DNA of 64,000 nt from Janthinobacterium sp. GW456P (GTDB lineage Bacteria > Pseudomonadota > Gammaproteobacteria > Burkholderiales > Burkholderiaceae_D). The stretch spans positions 1-64,000 of the forward strand of contig NZ_NEHB01000031.1 of the NCBI RefSeq assembly GCF_002127655.1, in the 5' to 3' direction. Position numbers and translations under genes: made by a program. Of the stretch, positions 20,701 through 28,800 are shown piece after piece. How positions within the stretch are numbered: position 1 is the stretch's first letter; each line of letters opens with the position of its first letter. Below the pieces are notes generated by a model. That model saw nothing but the letters and a program-made list of their open reading frames with translations. It ran no database searches and was not told the DNA's origin.

Positions 20701-21796
20701 TGCTGTCGAGCGTCTTCGCCGTAATATTATTGTTGCCCTGTGCCGCGATCACGCCCGTGTTGATGACAGCACCTGTTGCGGTCAGGGATTGATTCCCAGT
20801 CGCATACAGGCTGCCAGTGTTGTTCAAGGTGTCGAGCGTGGTATTCAGGTTGCCGCCGGCAAACACGTTGCCGGCCGCATTGTTCAAGTTCGCCACGTTC
20901 AAGGTGGCGTTGCCGGCCACAGCCTGCAATTGTCCCTTGGTATTGTCGATGTCGCCACCGGTCAGTGCCAAATTACGGCCTGCCGCCACTGTGCCTTCCG
21001 TATTGCCCAGGCTGCCCACATTCAATTCTGCATCCTGCGCCGCCACGATGCGGCCCGTGGTGTTCAGCAGTACCTGGGCTTTGACCAGCGCATCGCCATT
21101 GCCCTCGATCTTGCCGCCCGTGTTGTCCAGCTGGCCGGTGGCGCTCACCGTTATCAGGCCTGCGCCCGTTTGCGCCAGGCTGCCGCTGCGGTTGTCCAGC
21201 ACGCCCGCGTTGACCGTCAGCTGGTTTGCCACTGTCGTCGCGTTGCGGTGATCGAAGATGGCTGCCGTGATGTCGAGCTTGCCATTGCCCGTGATCTTGC
21301 CTTGCTGGTTGTTGAACTGGCCCGCATTGATCGCCAGCACGCCGCTACCCGCGTGCTCCAGCTTGCCATTAATGTTCGTCAGCACCGTCGCGTTCAGGGC
21401 AAGATTATTGCTATTGACGGCAATGCGGCCGGCCGTGTTGTCCAGCCTGTTCGTGCTGATGACGGTGTCGCCCGTGCCCGTCTGCACGATCTCGCCACTG
21501 GCGTTGTTCAGGTTGGCGACGTTCAGCTGCAGCTGCCCGCCTACCAGCTGGCCCTGGGTATTGACCAGTGACTGGCCGTTAGTTGCATTGGCCGTGATGG
21601 CCAGCAGATTGCCGGCCGAGATGACGGCTTTGTTGGTCAACACATCGCCAGCGCGTGCCGTGATGGCGATATTGCTGGCACCCGTCTGGCTGCCCGACAG
21701 ATCAATGGAATCGCCCGTCAGCACGGCGCTGCCCGCCGCCAGGTTCTGTCCGCTCGCTTGCAAGACGCCATCGGCGTTGATGGTCAGATCACCCAC
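8747..21796 (-). CDS. Filamentous hemagglutinin/CdiA-like exoprotein, large C-terminal segment
   Basis: About 4,349 codons in the same frame as the N-terminal piece at 25790-29281, but separated from it by two frameshifts. Order: degenerate beta-helix hemagglutinin repeats (LDNTGGRIAVNSANL type) to about 15.9 kb; a globular stretch; a low-complexity Ala/Gly/Val section (about 14.2-15.3 kb); Fil_haemagg_2-like repeats (SAGRDINV, GGDTNIKGA) to about 10.8 kb; a hydrophobic Gly/Ala segment; and then NEVANN (about 10.11 kb), a VENN-like boundary. The last ~455 codons (8747-10115) are AT-richer, contain an HTHP motif (8981-8992), and are presumably the toxin tip. The GTG at 21796 has no ribosome binding site and is not a genuine start. 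Confidence 0.75.
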   Translation of the reverse strand: MGDLTINADGVLQASGQNLAAGSAVLTGDSIDLSGSQTGASNIAITARAGDVLTNKAVISAGNLLAITANATNGQSLVNTQGQLVGGQLQLNVANLNNASGEIVQTGTGDTVISTNRLDNTAGRIAVNSNNLALNATVLTNINGKLEHAGSGVLAINAGQFNNQQGKITGNGKLDITAAIFDHRNATTVANQLTVNAGVLDNRSGSLAQTGAGLITVSATGQLDNTGGKIEGNGDALVKAQVLLNTTGRIVAAQDAELNVGSLGNTEGTVAAGRNLALTGGDIDNTKGQLQAVAGNATLNVANLNNAAGNVFAGGNLNTTLDTLNNTGSLYATGNQSLTATGAVINTGVIAAQGNNNITAKTLDSSASSLIGAGIQADGKLGTAGDLTISTTQTLAAHGQNLAAGSANLTGASIDIGGSQTSAANIGLTATTGDVSTHKAVVTTPGTLNITSNATLHNMEGTVQAGQLDLHVGNLDNAKGTVIQTGTGDTVIQTGNLDNSAGRIAVNSANLTLGAAALTNAGGKIEHAGAGTLAITAANLQGAGGSIIGNGAVDLKTGLFDHANATTTGRSLSVQADSLSNRGGHLLQTGAGGMSVAVTGQLDNTNGEIAGNGIVSVQTGSLDNTKGKITSATSADIVSTGALVNTDGVIAAATDLHLGGAIDNRRGLLQAGTGALRLDAASVRNAQGTLSAGTDITAKVSGDVLNAGVLYAGRNQSLEIGGLLSNTGSLAALGNTTIAAGQLSGNGLLAAGMRADGSFAAAGDLTVTGVALQAGGQNIAAGQLQLTGASVDVGGSQTSAANIGLTALAGNVTTSKAVVSTNGLLAITANAANGQTLVNQGGSLSAGQLSLRVGNLDNAKGTLIQTGTGDTVIETGALDNTGGRIAVNSANLRLQAGDLTNVGGKIEHAGKGLLDIRATNLYGQRGQLTGNGALQMAANYVDHRNASLLAQQVNVSAGILDNRQGQITQLGTSAATVLASTRLDNSGGKIEANGNVRMETGELLNDHGRIASAQDVNVAATGKLDNTSGVIIAGRDLTLAGGKVDNTLGQLQAAGGHAQLTMDELLNAQGSIVASGNLTTTAGSVHNSGSLFAGAEQVLTVKGALENAGVILAQGNNTISAKSIDSGAASLIGAGVKADGSLQASGNLQVTAQQALGAHGQVLAAGNTVLSGGSVDLGGSRSSAGNISLTATSGDVSTSGAVVTTPGVLTITSGQAGWSNQRGDVSAGQLAVTAGNLNNQQGSIVQTGAGNTAIDLTSPAGVLDNTGGRIAVNSANLTLKAATLTNTDGKIEHAGSGTLNLQATQLNDLRGQITGNGALVVTAGAIDHRNASTIAQQVSVTGSTLNNAGGNLTQLGKGDTSIQMTTSLDNRGGTIASNGNTSIVAPSLNNQGGKLQAAGTANLTVTASNVLDNSHGGAIAGGGNLVLGAGNLLNQGGSATAGGQLTANLAQVLNNAGGMLAATGNVSVNAASVDNSAGGKLASVQGQLTVTSTGVTVNDSGTMQSGGDIILRNGSLSNAQGTIAGLNITLDTHGQIFNNTRGTLAGKGTVNLQTGLLNNDGGLLQSGGAMNIDTHGNALLNTNASAYAVRHPGSAGGISSGAGISLQTGSWNNAGGYLGAAGNITGSVGQLDNRGGQVVGKTALDLALSGLQNQGGQIQVLGNIGLNAGGGSLNNQQGLIRSGAAVTVTGGAIDNASTLGANQGIEGIHVTLNSANVSNVQGAVRADGNLAINGAGSVNNTLGMLSAGDTLVLKDTGPGLGLAVTNSGGTIIGGVRTDIRAGSLSGDGKVLSQKDMALDLAGNFTLNAGAEIMANGNADITIGGQLTNAGKIQALSMLTLGAANFDNAATGDINAGTTRVNVGGVLNNRGVIDGIYTQLNVGTLNNVGTGRIYGDYLSIGGGTVNNGVEGGIAATIAARERLDIGVTTLNNREHGLIFSGGDMGIGGYLDGNRIATGWAGSVTNASATIEALGSVDLAAGQVSVINNHLVFDAGRETTERISEYLVPGENLKFVEGQPGFKLAGVRGVPEGVANGGGQGFQDLYRLETSDGRHFVEFTHREVMRTTYESVVVSSDPGKIVAGSNIKIRSNGIINDNSHIIAGGALDIDRAILENRTSKGEKFVRETGTSKYYRPARFEPTVLVTSETTTPIDLRETRSPTSQSTARNEQFTSYGGQGARPANVLVATVATAGERAGYTAINVSTSSVALNAIGAGVSSTVSGKEISHVDGGSTIQKTDRAGNSAVDTAVGVAPASQLNGAKGVAADTVSELNHASTVAAGLVAGQSAALVSGSKSLDGSARTGDAARTVAVDTVSNARVDAANGGGQHGAGVDGALLSSSSVGTVTVVPGGNGPGSARGGAIGQAGDVGTVNSAQLSGISGTRASAHAGVVPVAGVGIDGNQVHGKNGPDGIADASTIGRAAEIATLASSLVPGVDGAQAPGAAELGSVTRVGIAAVPVQGGNVPGSAANATTIGQGGEVGQLGAKAVAAAEGAQTGAATGLSPLKDVAIAASTGSAANAGAVSGAGQVRMNGLTQVKLGNPSTRAQVVRTTGSSLQIPNASLYKVSSAPSSRYLVETDPRFASYREWMGSDYLLNQVKSDPSVTQKRLGDGFYEQRLVREQVAALTGQRFVGDYSNDEQQYKALMDQGIAFAKQWDLRPGIALTAEQMAGLTSDIVWLVEQEVVLADGSTQKVLAPQVYVRVRDGDIDGQGGLLAGKEVNLNLEGDLVNSGTIAGRTIVKLNAEDIDNLGGRITGDATSANARKDLNNISGTISANSELQVSAGRDINVKTSTLVSSGSDGKNSISRTSLDSLAGLYVTGNGTVGSGNLLVSAGRDVTIAGASVVNTDAGGGIGIAAGRDIAVTTVSSGSEFELAGPGQRHMTDTSSKETASTIASAGDVRLSAGENIQLKAANVQAAETLQLSAERNIDIATARDTETRQSWYGSSSTKSASQGSELGGKQIVMLAGNDINNVGGQVIATDKLIASAGRDINVVTTTVSNASSKWAGNSETSTVVDKVAGLYVTGTGDGKTLVAQAGRDLTVTGGMIANAGVNGQTSLIAGHNLTLNTVAVASTHDEVRNKDNYRKESKSGEVGSQIMGAGNVNLQAGHDLTARAADVQANGALGLVAGNDISLVNGFQNEVTDVASKSTKKGFWNKTTTTKHDVVNTTTAIGTSLGGSSVVVQAGHDLQVTGSSILSDDATRLLAGNNITIDAATNTVYELHHSSTKKSGFMSGGGIGFSYGTKTTTVDQERDATLQSGEARSSIGATGGALTMVAGNNVTIGGSDILAATDLDIIGKSVTIKPGQDNEKGKFEVKTTQDGLTLALGGSVISAIQTLQTMSSAASTAKDGRVTAMAAATAAMAAMAAKDAAKEMMKQGGPSISISLTAGHSESVQTQATASTTHSGSVLTGNNINITATGGGKDSNVNILGSDLNAKNDIRLHADNNVNLLAAQDTESQHSKSSSMSASVGVQAIVSTKGTSFGFTASVSGSKGHEDGDGTTQLNTHVNAGDKLVITSGGDTNIKGAVASANQVIGDIKGNLNLESLQDLAKFDSKSQSISASGTVGIGASFSGSYNQSNMHNDYASVQEQSGIRAGDGGFQIKVGGNTDLKGAIISATEAGKLDSSLTTSTLTHSDIANHAISKGSSVGVSGGFSVAGKATEENKKLTNVGGDGGITKGLPAIVALSENASSTTRSGISGGTLVITDDAAQRAATGKGAEEAVAGVNRDVTTGVDSSGKIGNNFDKAALQATMEVTAAFAAAAAEKLGTYASDKLKEATVLADEAFRLRETDPERSAELTRQSVELTENWKEGGLARVALHTAIGGLAGGTSGALGAGAAALSTDRIAKELKQIDMPETLRDALTLAAGAAVGAAAGGATGAASAANEVANNYLKHEEILELGQQEAACDGGKGNADACEKANKLRLTSADRDAELAACTGNNGAKCEELRSLVLGSVMGIVQQRDGHSDENYIVESNRTFDIAISSGSTDGVDPRSISYDSSTEGVRIFTREDENYNAGQRNADLYPPTRSLIGDVYRFSMRETLDSSNSWDVRAGYGTTALISAIPGMYNDMSSGFLNSPNNLIGGSNYMVDGWKDGNWNIFSAGLMRAGIGVLDLGGGVFVLKGSITANLKEQEYAVSSAYSRSTYQASTTAENQILLNQNPRIIVGAEPSSLLQQPGAVDNLLYGARVGEGLPGAQGVVIPGRPTTDQLANLSAKHNVEFGVTYTLGNGKDGSGGFYTLYSGTKSSVSIGEISGNKMLISHTHPDGAAFASGYYEMINGREVFKGDQGVLQLLQNAGSPQRTSTIIPLERSDGVKAPPFRFSVEDGNIDYGISNGIIVPRR

Positions 21797-24700
21797 CGTA
21801 TCGTCGTGTGATTCACGGAGGCAATCGAGCCCGTGTTATTCAGCAAGCCGCCCACTGTCAGCTGCTGGTTGCGGCCTGCATACAGCAGGCCAGCATTGTT
21901 CAGCGTATCACTGATGCGCGCCTTCAGGTCCGTGCCGGCGCTAACCGTACCCTGCAGGTTCAGCACATTCGCAGCATCCAAACGTAAATTGTCCGCCTGT
22001 AACACGCCGCGCGTGTTGTCGATACTCACACCACCCACATGCAAATCGGCAGTGGCTGCCATCACGCCATCGGTGTTGTTCAATACACCTTTGCTGGCAA
22101 TACTCGCCGAGGCAGCCGACGTAATGCGGCCCTTGCTGTTGTCCAGCACGCCCGCCTGCAGGTTCAAGATACCCGTGCCCGCGTGCTCGATCTTGCCATC
22201 GCCGTTTGTCAGCGTGGTCGCATCGATGTTCAAGTCCTTGCTGTTGACGGCAATGCGGCCCGCCGTATTGTCCAGATTGCCGGTGACGATGGTCGTGTCG
22301 CCCGTACCCGTCTGCAAGATAGTGCCCTTGGCGTTGTCCAGGTTGCCCACGTGCAGGTCGAGCTGGCCTGCCTGCAACGTGCCTTCCGTGTTGTGCAAGG
22401 TGGCGCTCGTCGTGATGTTGAGCGCACCTGGCGTCGTGACCACCGCCTTGTTCGTGCTGACGTCACCCTGGGTTGCCGTCAGGCCGATGTTCACGGCGCT
22501 GGTCTGGCTGCCGCCGATATCGATGCTGGCACCGGTCAGATTGGCACTGCCTGCCGCCAGGTTCTGGCCATGCGCGGCCAGCGTTTGTGTTGTGCTGATC
22601 GTCAGGTCGCCAGCCGTGCTCAGCTTGCCATCGGCTTGCATGCCGGCACCAAGCAAGCTGCTTGCGCTGCTGTCGAGTGTTTTCGCCGTCAAGCTGGTAT
22701 TGCCCTGCGCCGCGATCACGCCCGTATTGACAATGGCGCCGCTGGCGTTCACAGTCTGGTTACCTGCTGCGTACAGGCTGCCCGTGTTGTTCAGGCTAGC
22801 CAGTGTCGCGTTCAGATTGGCGCCGGCAAACACGTTGCCTGCGGTATTGTTCAAGTTCGCCACCTTCAGGGTGGCATTGCCGGCCACGGCTTGCAGTTGG
22901 CCCTTGGTATTGTCGATGTCGCCACCGGACAATCCCAGGTTGCGGCCTGCCGCCACCGTGCCTTCCGTATTGTCCAGGCTGCCCACGTTCACTGTGGCAT
23001 CCTGCGCCGCCACGATACGGCCCGTGTTGTTCAGCAACCTATCCGCTTTCACCAGCGCGTCGCCATGGCCCTCGATCTTGCCGCCCGTATTGTCCAGCTG
23101 GCCGGTAGCCGTCACCGTCATCAGTCCTGCGCCCGTTTGCGCCAGGCTGCCGCTGCGGTTATCCAGGCTGCCGGCGTTGACGGTCAGCCGGTTTGCCACT
23201 GTCGTCGCATTGCGGTGATCGAGGGTGGCCGCCGTGATGTCCAGCTTGCCATTGCCCGTGATCTTGCCGTACTGGTTATTGAACTGGCCCGCATTGATCG
23301 CCAGCACGCCAGCGCCAGCATGCTCCAGCTTGCCATTAATGTTCGTCAATACCGTGGCGTTCAGGGCCAGGTTCGCGCTGTTGGAGGCGATGCGACCCGC
23401 CGTGTTGTCCAACTTGCCTGTCGTGATGACGGTGTCGCCGCTGCCCGTCTGCACGATCTCGCCGCTGGCGTTGTTCAAGTTGGCCACATTCAGCTTCAAC
23501 TGGCCGGCCACCAGCTGGCCCTGGTTATTTACCAGCGACTGGGCGTTATTTGCGTTGGCGGTGATAGCCAGCACATTGCTGGCCGAAATGACGGCCTTGT
23601 TCGTTACGACATCACCAGTAGCTGCCGTGATGGCGATGTTTGCCGCGCCCGTCTGGCTGTTCGACAAATCCACACTGGAACCCGTCAGCGTCGCACTGCC
23701 TGCTGCCAGGTTCTGCCCGATCGCTTGCAGCACGCCATCGGCATTGATGGTCAAGTCCCCTGTCGTGCCCAGGCTGCCATCCGCCTTCACGCCGGCACCC
23801 AGCAAACCGCTGCTGGTGACTTTGCCAGCCGTAATATGGGTGTTGTTGACGGAAGCAATCGACCCGCTGTTGGTCAGCACACCGCCCAGCGTCAGTTGCT
23901 GGTTGCGGCCCGCGTACAGCAGGCCAGCATTCGTTAAATCACCGCTGATGCGCGCCGTCAAGTCCGTGCCGGCGCTGAGCGTACCTTGCTGGTTCAGCAC
24001 ATTCGCGGCATCCAAACGTAAATTGTCCGCCTGCAAGACGCCGTGCGTGTTGTCGATATTCGCGCCACCCACATGCAAGTCGGCAGTCGCTGCCATCACG
24101 CCATCTGTATTGTTCAGTACATCCTTGCTGACGATATCGGCCGATGCAGCGGACGTGATGCGGCCCTTGCTGTTGTCCAGCACGCCCGCTTGCACCGACA
24201 AAATGCCCGTGCCTGCATGTTCGATCTTGCCATCGCGGTTCGTCAGCGTGGCTGCATCGATGTTCAGGTTCTGACTGTTGACGGCGATGCGGCCAGCCGT
24301 GTTATCTAGATCGCCGGTGACGATGGTCGTGTCGCCCGTGCCCGTCTGCAAGATAGTGCCCTTGGCGTTGTCCAGGTTGCCCACATGCAGATCGAGTTGG
24401 CCTGCCTGCACTGTGCCTTCCGTGTTGTGCAGGGTGGCATTGCTCGTAACGTTCAATGTGCCTGGCGTCGTGACCACCGCCTTGTTCGTGCTGACGTCAC
24501 CCGTTGTTGCCGTCAAGCCGATGTTGGCCGCGCTGGTTTGGCTGCCAGCGATATCAACATGGGCACCCGTCAAGTTTGCATTGCCCGAAGACAATATTTG
24601 GCCGTGCGCATTCAGCGTTTGCGTGGTGCTGATCGTCAGGTCGCCAGCCGCGCCCAGCTTGCCATCGGCCTGCATGCCCGCGCCGATCAGGCTGCTTGCG

Positions 24701-25800
24701 CTGCTGTCGAGCGTCTTCGCCGTAATATTATTGTTGCCCTGTGCCGCGATCACGCCCGTGTTGATGACAGCACCTGTTGCGGTCAGGGATTGATTCCCAG
24801 CCGCATACAGGCTGCCCGTATTGCTCAAGGTATCGAGCGTGGTATTCAGGTTGCCGCCGGCAAACACGTTGCCTGCTGCATTGTTCAAGTGCGCAACGTT
24901 CAAAGTGGCGTTACCCGCCACGGCTTGCAATTGCCCTTTGGTGTTGGCGATGTCGCCACCAGTCAATGCCAGGTTGCGGCCTGCCGCCACCGTGCCTTCC
25001 GTATTGTCCAGGCTGCCCACGTTCAATGTGGCATCCTGCGCCGCCACGATGCGGCCCGTGGTGTTCAGCAGTACCTGGGCTTTGACCAGCGCATCGCCAT
25101 TGCCCTCGATCTTGCCGCCCGTGTTGTCCAGCTGGCCGGTGGCGCTGACCGTCATCAGGCCTGCGCCCGTTTGCGCCAGGCTGCCGCTACGGTTGTCCAG
25201 CGTGCCAACATTGACCGTCAGCTGGTTTGCCACTGTCGTCGCATTGCGGTGGTCGAAGGTGGTCGCCGTGATGTCCAGCTTGCCATTGCCCGTGATCTTG
25301 CCTTGCTGGTTGTTGAACTGGCCCGCATTGATCGCCAGCACGCCAGCACCCGCGTGCTCCAGCTTGCCATTGAGGTTCGTCAAGACCGTCGCATTCAAGG
25401 CCAGGTTGGCGCTGTTGACGGCAATGCGGCCAGCCGTGTTGTCCAGCTTGCCCGTGCTGATGACGGTGTCGCCCGTGCCCGTCTGTACGATCTCGCCGCT
25501 GGCGTTGTTCAGGTTGGCCACGTTCAGCTGCAGCTGCCCGCCTACCAACTGGCCGTAGGTATTCACCAATGACTGGCCGTTAGTTGCATTGGCCGTGATG
25601 GCCAGCACGTTGCTGGCGGAAACCACCGCCTTGTTCGTCAACACATCGCCAACGCGTGCCGTGATGGCGATATTGCTGGCACCCGTCTGGCTGCCCGACA
25701 GATCAATGGAATCGCCCGTCAGCACGGCGCTGCCCGCCGCCAGGTTCTGTCCGCTCGCTTGCAAGACGCCATCGGCGTTGATGGTCAGATCACCCACCGT
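19800..25800 (-). repeat. Three ~2-kb repeat blocks inside the hemagglutinin gene
   Basis: Blocks opening with GDLTINADGVLQA begin near 25795, 23755 and 21785 and run downward for about 2 kb each. Blocks 1 and 3 are nearly identical over long stretches (for example 20641-20796 and 24652-24800, offset about 4.0 kb). Each block holds two alternating types of hemagglutinin repeat. Such identity favours recombination and also makes misassembly possible. Confidence 0.8.
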
Positions 25801-25839
25801 CAATATGAGTGTTGTTGACGGAGGCGATCGAGCCCGCAT
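21784..25839 (-). CDS. Filamentous hemagglutinin, middle segment in a shifted frame
   Basis: About 1,335 codons of hemagglutinin repeats continue the upstream piece in a different frame. The authentic part starts near 25803 with VGDLTINADG; the codons before it are out-of-frame read-through of the neighbouring segment. It ends in NHTTIRWVI and a stop at 21784. At both ends the conserved sequence NNTHITAGKV...GTTGDLTI, intact at about 23760-23840, lacks roughly 65-67 bases, and the join CGGTGGGTGATCTGACC is the same in both. It has no start of its own, so it is either translated only if the frame is corrected or is part of a pseudogene or assembly error. Confidence 0.65.
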   Translation of the reverse strand: MRARSPPSTTLILTVGDLTINADGVLQASGQNLAAGSAVLTGDSIDLSGSQTGASNIAITARVGDVLTNKAVVSASNVLAITANATNGQSLVNTYGQLVGGQLQLNVANLNNASGEIVQTGTGDTVISTGKLDNTAGRIAVNSANLALNATVLTNLNGKLEHAGAGVLAINAGQFNNQQGKITGNGKLDITATTFDHRNATTVANQLTVNVGTLDNRSGSLAQTGAGLMTVSATGQLDNTGGKIEGNGDALVKAQVLLNTTGRIVAAQDATLNVGSLDNTEGTVAAGRNLALTGGDIANTKGQLQAVAGNATLNVAHLNNAAGNVFAGGNLNTTLDTLSNTGSLYAAGNQSLTATGAVINTGVIAAQGNNNITAKTLDSSASSLIGAGMQADGKLGAAGDLTISTTQTLNAHGQILSSGNANLTGAHVDIAGSQTSAANIGLTATTGDVSTNKAVVTTPGTLNVTSNATLHNTEGTVQAGQLDLHVGNLDNAKGTILQTGTGDTTIVTGDLDNTAGRIAVNSQNLNIDAATLTNRDGKIEHAGTGILSVQAGVLDNSKGRITSAASADIVSKDVLNNTDGVMAATADLHVGGANIDNTHGVLQADNLRLDAANVLNQQGTLSAGTDLTARISGDLTNAGLLYAGRNQQLTLGGVLTNSGSIASVNNTHITAGKVTSSGLLGAGVKADGSLGTTGDLTINADGVLQAIGQNLAAGSATLTGSSVDLSNSQTGAANIAITAATGDVVTNKAVISASNVLAITANANNAQSLVNNQGQLVAGQLKLNVANLNNASGEIVQTGSGDTVITTGKLDNTAGRIASNSANLALNATVLTNINGKLEHAGAGVLAINAGQFNNQYGKITGNGKLDITAATLDHRNATTVANRLTVNAGSLDNRSGSLAQTGAGLMTVTATGQLDNTGGKIEGHGDALVKADRLLNNTGRIVAAQDATVNVGSLDNTEGTVAAGRNLGLSGGDIDNTKGQLQAVAGNATLKVANLNNTAGNVFAGANLNATLASLNNTGSLYAAGNQTVNASGAIVNTGVIAAQGNTSLTAKTLDSSASSLLGAGMQADGKLSTAGDLTISTTQTLAAHGQNLAAGSANLTGASIDIGGSQTSAVNIGLTATQGDVSTNKAVVTTPGALNITTSATLHNTEGTLQAGQLDLHVGNLDNAKGTILQTGTGDTTIVTGNLDNTAGRIAVNSKDLNIDATTLTNGDGKIEHAGTGILNLQAGVLDNSKGRITSAASASIASKGVLNNTDGVMAATADLHVGGVSIDNTRGVLQADNLRLDAANVLNLQGTVSAGTDLKARISDTLNNAGLLYAGRNQQLTVGGLLNNTGSIASVNHTTIRWVI

Positions 25840-28800
25840 TATTCAGCAAGCCGCCCACTGTCAGCTGCTGGTTGCGGCCCGCGTACAGCAGGCCGGCGTT
25901 ATTCAAGTCGCCGCTGATGCGCGCAGTCAGGTCCGTGGCGGCACTGACTGTACCTTGCTGGTTCAGCAAGGTCACCGCTTCGAGACGTAAATTGTCCGCC
26001 TGCAACACGCCGCGGGTGTTGTCGATGTTCACGCCGCCGACGTGCAAGTCGGCAGTCGCTGCCACCACGCCATCCGTATTCTTCAACGCACCCTTGCTGG
26101 CAATACTCGCCGAGGCGGCTGACGTAATGCGGCCCTTGCTGTTGTCCAGCACGCCCGCCTGTAGCTGCACGCTGCCATTGCCGGCGATGTTGCCGCGCGT
26201 ATTGTCCAAGGCCTGCGACACCTCCACGCGCATCTGCCCTGGCCCTGTCTGCTGCAAGGTGCCGTCGCTATTGTCCAGCGTATCGGCCTGCACGCGCACC
26301 TGTTGCCCGGAGGTCACCGCATGACGGTGATCGATCGTCTCCGCCTGGATATCAATTAAACCATTGCCCGTCACCTTGCCCCGTTCGTCATCGAAACGCG
26401 CCGCGTCAATGTCCAGGTCAGCCGTGCCCGCGTGTTCGATGCTGCCGTCACGATTGATGAGCTGGTCGGCTTGCAGCGCCAGCCTGGCGCTGTTGACGGC
26501 AATGCGCCCACCCGTGTTGTCCAAGGTGCTGCCTTGCAAGGTAGTGTCGCCATTGCCCGTCTGAATCAAGGTGCCGCTACGGTTGTCGAGCGAACCCGTC
26601 TTGATATCCAGCTGCCCCGCGCTCAGGGTACCGCGCACGTTCGACAACGCCTGGCCGCTGCCGGCCGCCGTCACGGACAATAAACCAGTGGTGGTTACCA
26701 GCGCCTTATCGGTGACGACATTGCCGGCGCTGGCATTCAGGTCGATGGCCGCGCCGCCCGTCTGGCTGCCGCTGATATCGATGGCGGCTGCATGCATGCT
26801 GTTCTTGCCTGCCGCCAAATTCTGGCCATGCGCATTGATCGCTTGCGCAGCCGTCAACTGCAGCTGGCCGCTGCCGGCCAGTCCGCCATCGGCGCGGATG
26901 CCGGCGCCCAGCAGGCTGCCAGCCGCGCTGTCGATACGGCTGGCATCGATGCGGTTATCGCCCTGCGCTGCGATGACGCCACTGTTGCTGATGGCACCGC
27001 TCACCTGCAGCGCCTGGCTGCCGGCCGCGTACACATTGCCGCTATTGAGCACTTCGCTGGCCTGCGTGGCCAGATTGCCACCGGCAAACACGCTGCCGCC
27101 CGTATTATTCAGTTTTGCCACGGACAGGCTGGCATCGCCCGCCAGCGCCTGGATCTGGCCACGCGTATTGTCCACGTCGCCGCTGTCGAGGCGCAGCTTG
27201 CGGCCTGCAGCCAGAGTCGCCTCCGTGTTGTCCAGCGCGCCTGTCGACACAGCCAGGTCGCCGCTGGTGACGATGCGGCCCTTCTGGTTTTGTACATTCC
27301 CCGTCTGCACGCTCAAAGCGCCATTGCTTTCCAGCGTACCGCCCCGGTTGTCCAGCGCACCGCGCACCTGCACGCCGGTCGTGCCCTGGCCGCTCTGCGC
27401 CAGGCTGCCGCCCCGGTTGTCCAGGGTACCGGCGTCGATGCTTAACTGCCCCGCTACCGTGCGGGCATCGCGGTGGTCAACGTGTTCGCCGCTCAGCGCC
27501 ATGGCGCCATTGCTGACGATGCTGCCGCGCTGCAAATTGATGTGCGCCGCGCCGATTTCCAGCGCGCCCGTGCCCGCATGCTGGATCGTCCCGTCCTGGT
27601 TGCTCAGGCTGGCGGCTTGCAGGCGCAAGGCCTGGCTGTTCGTGGCGATGACGCCGCGCGTATTGTCCAGGCCTCCCGGCAATTGAATCGCCAGGTCGCC
27701 GGCGCCCAGTTGCATGATCTGGCCGCCCACATTCGACAAGTCGTGCGCATTCATGCCCAATTGCTGGCCAGTCAGCTGCGCTGCATCGCTGCGCACGGTC
27801 TGCGCCGCGTCCAGCTGCAGACGCTCGCGCGCGTTGACCTGCGCGCGGCTGGCGTCGAGGTCCCCTGCGCTGGCACCCAGGCCGACATTCACGCCCGACA
27901 CTTGCGCCCCAGTCAAATCGAGCTGGCGCGCCGCCAGGCTGCTGTCGCCACCGGCAACCGCCGTGCCATGCACGGCGATGCTCTCGGCAGCGGAAACGTT
28001 CAGCTTGCCGCTGCCGGACAAGGTGTTATCCAGGTTCAAACCCGCCGCCAGCACCGAACCCGCCGTACCATCGATACGCGAGGCAGCGCCCGTTGCTTGC
28101 ACGCTGACATTGTTCTGCGCGCCAATCACGCCGCTGTTGGCAATGTTGCCCTGCGCCTGCACCTGGCTGTCGCCGCCCGCATACACGGTGCCGCTGTTGG
28201 CAACATCGCCCGTGACGGCAATACTCGTCTGGCTGCCCGCGCCCGCGGACTGGATATTGCCACTGTTGCTCAGCCAGCCATTCGATTGCAGCACCAGGTT
28301 GCCGGCCGTGGCCGCCATCACGCCCGCGTTGCGCACGCCCAGGCCCGCTTCCGTGCCGATCAGGGTAATCTTGCCCGCATACATGCCGCCCAGTTGTGCC
28401 ACGTCCAGCGCGAACGCCAGTGCCGGGCCCGCGCCAGACGCGGCGCCCGCCACGCCATGCGCCGCATCGATCTGGTTAGTTCCCGTCACCACTTTCAATT
28501 CCTGCGCCCAGATGCCGCCGTTGATCTGCGCGGCGCGCGCCAGGATCGCCGTGTAGTCGCTCAGCGACGTGTCCAGGCCCCGCCCGTTGATGCTGACCAC
28601 GCCGCGCTGCACCATATAGCCGTCCAGGTTGCCGCCATTGAGGATAGGCGTGCCCGTCGTCAACACCACCCGGCTGGCGTTAATAAACCCGCCGCCATCG
28701 ACGGCCACGCCGGCCGGGTTGGCGATGACAACCTCGGCCCGTTGGCCCGCCACCTCGACGTAGCCGCGCAGCTGGCTCGGGTTGGCCGAGTTGACTTCGT

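Noticed and set aside
19073-21571. Long plus-strand open frames opposite the hemagglutinin (also 22039-23937, 15833-19036 and 27473-29293)
   Set aside because: They mirror the hemagglutinin repeats codon for codon, have repetitive compositions without domain character, and lack ribosome binding sites. They are antisense shadows of a GC-rich repetitive gene.
19800-25800. Regularly repeated DNA considered as a CRISPR array
   Set aside because: The units are ~2 kb coding repeats within one gene, not short palindromic repeats with unique spacers.
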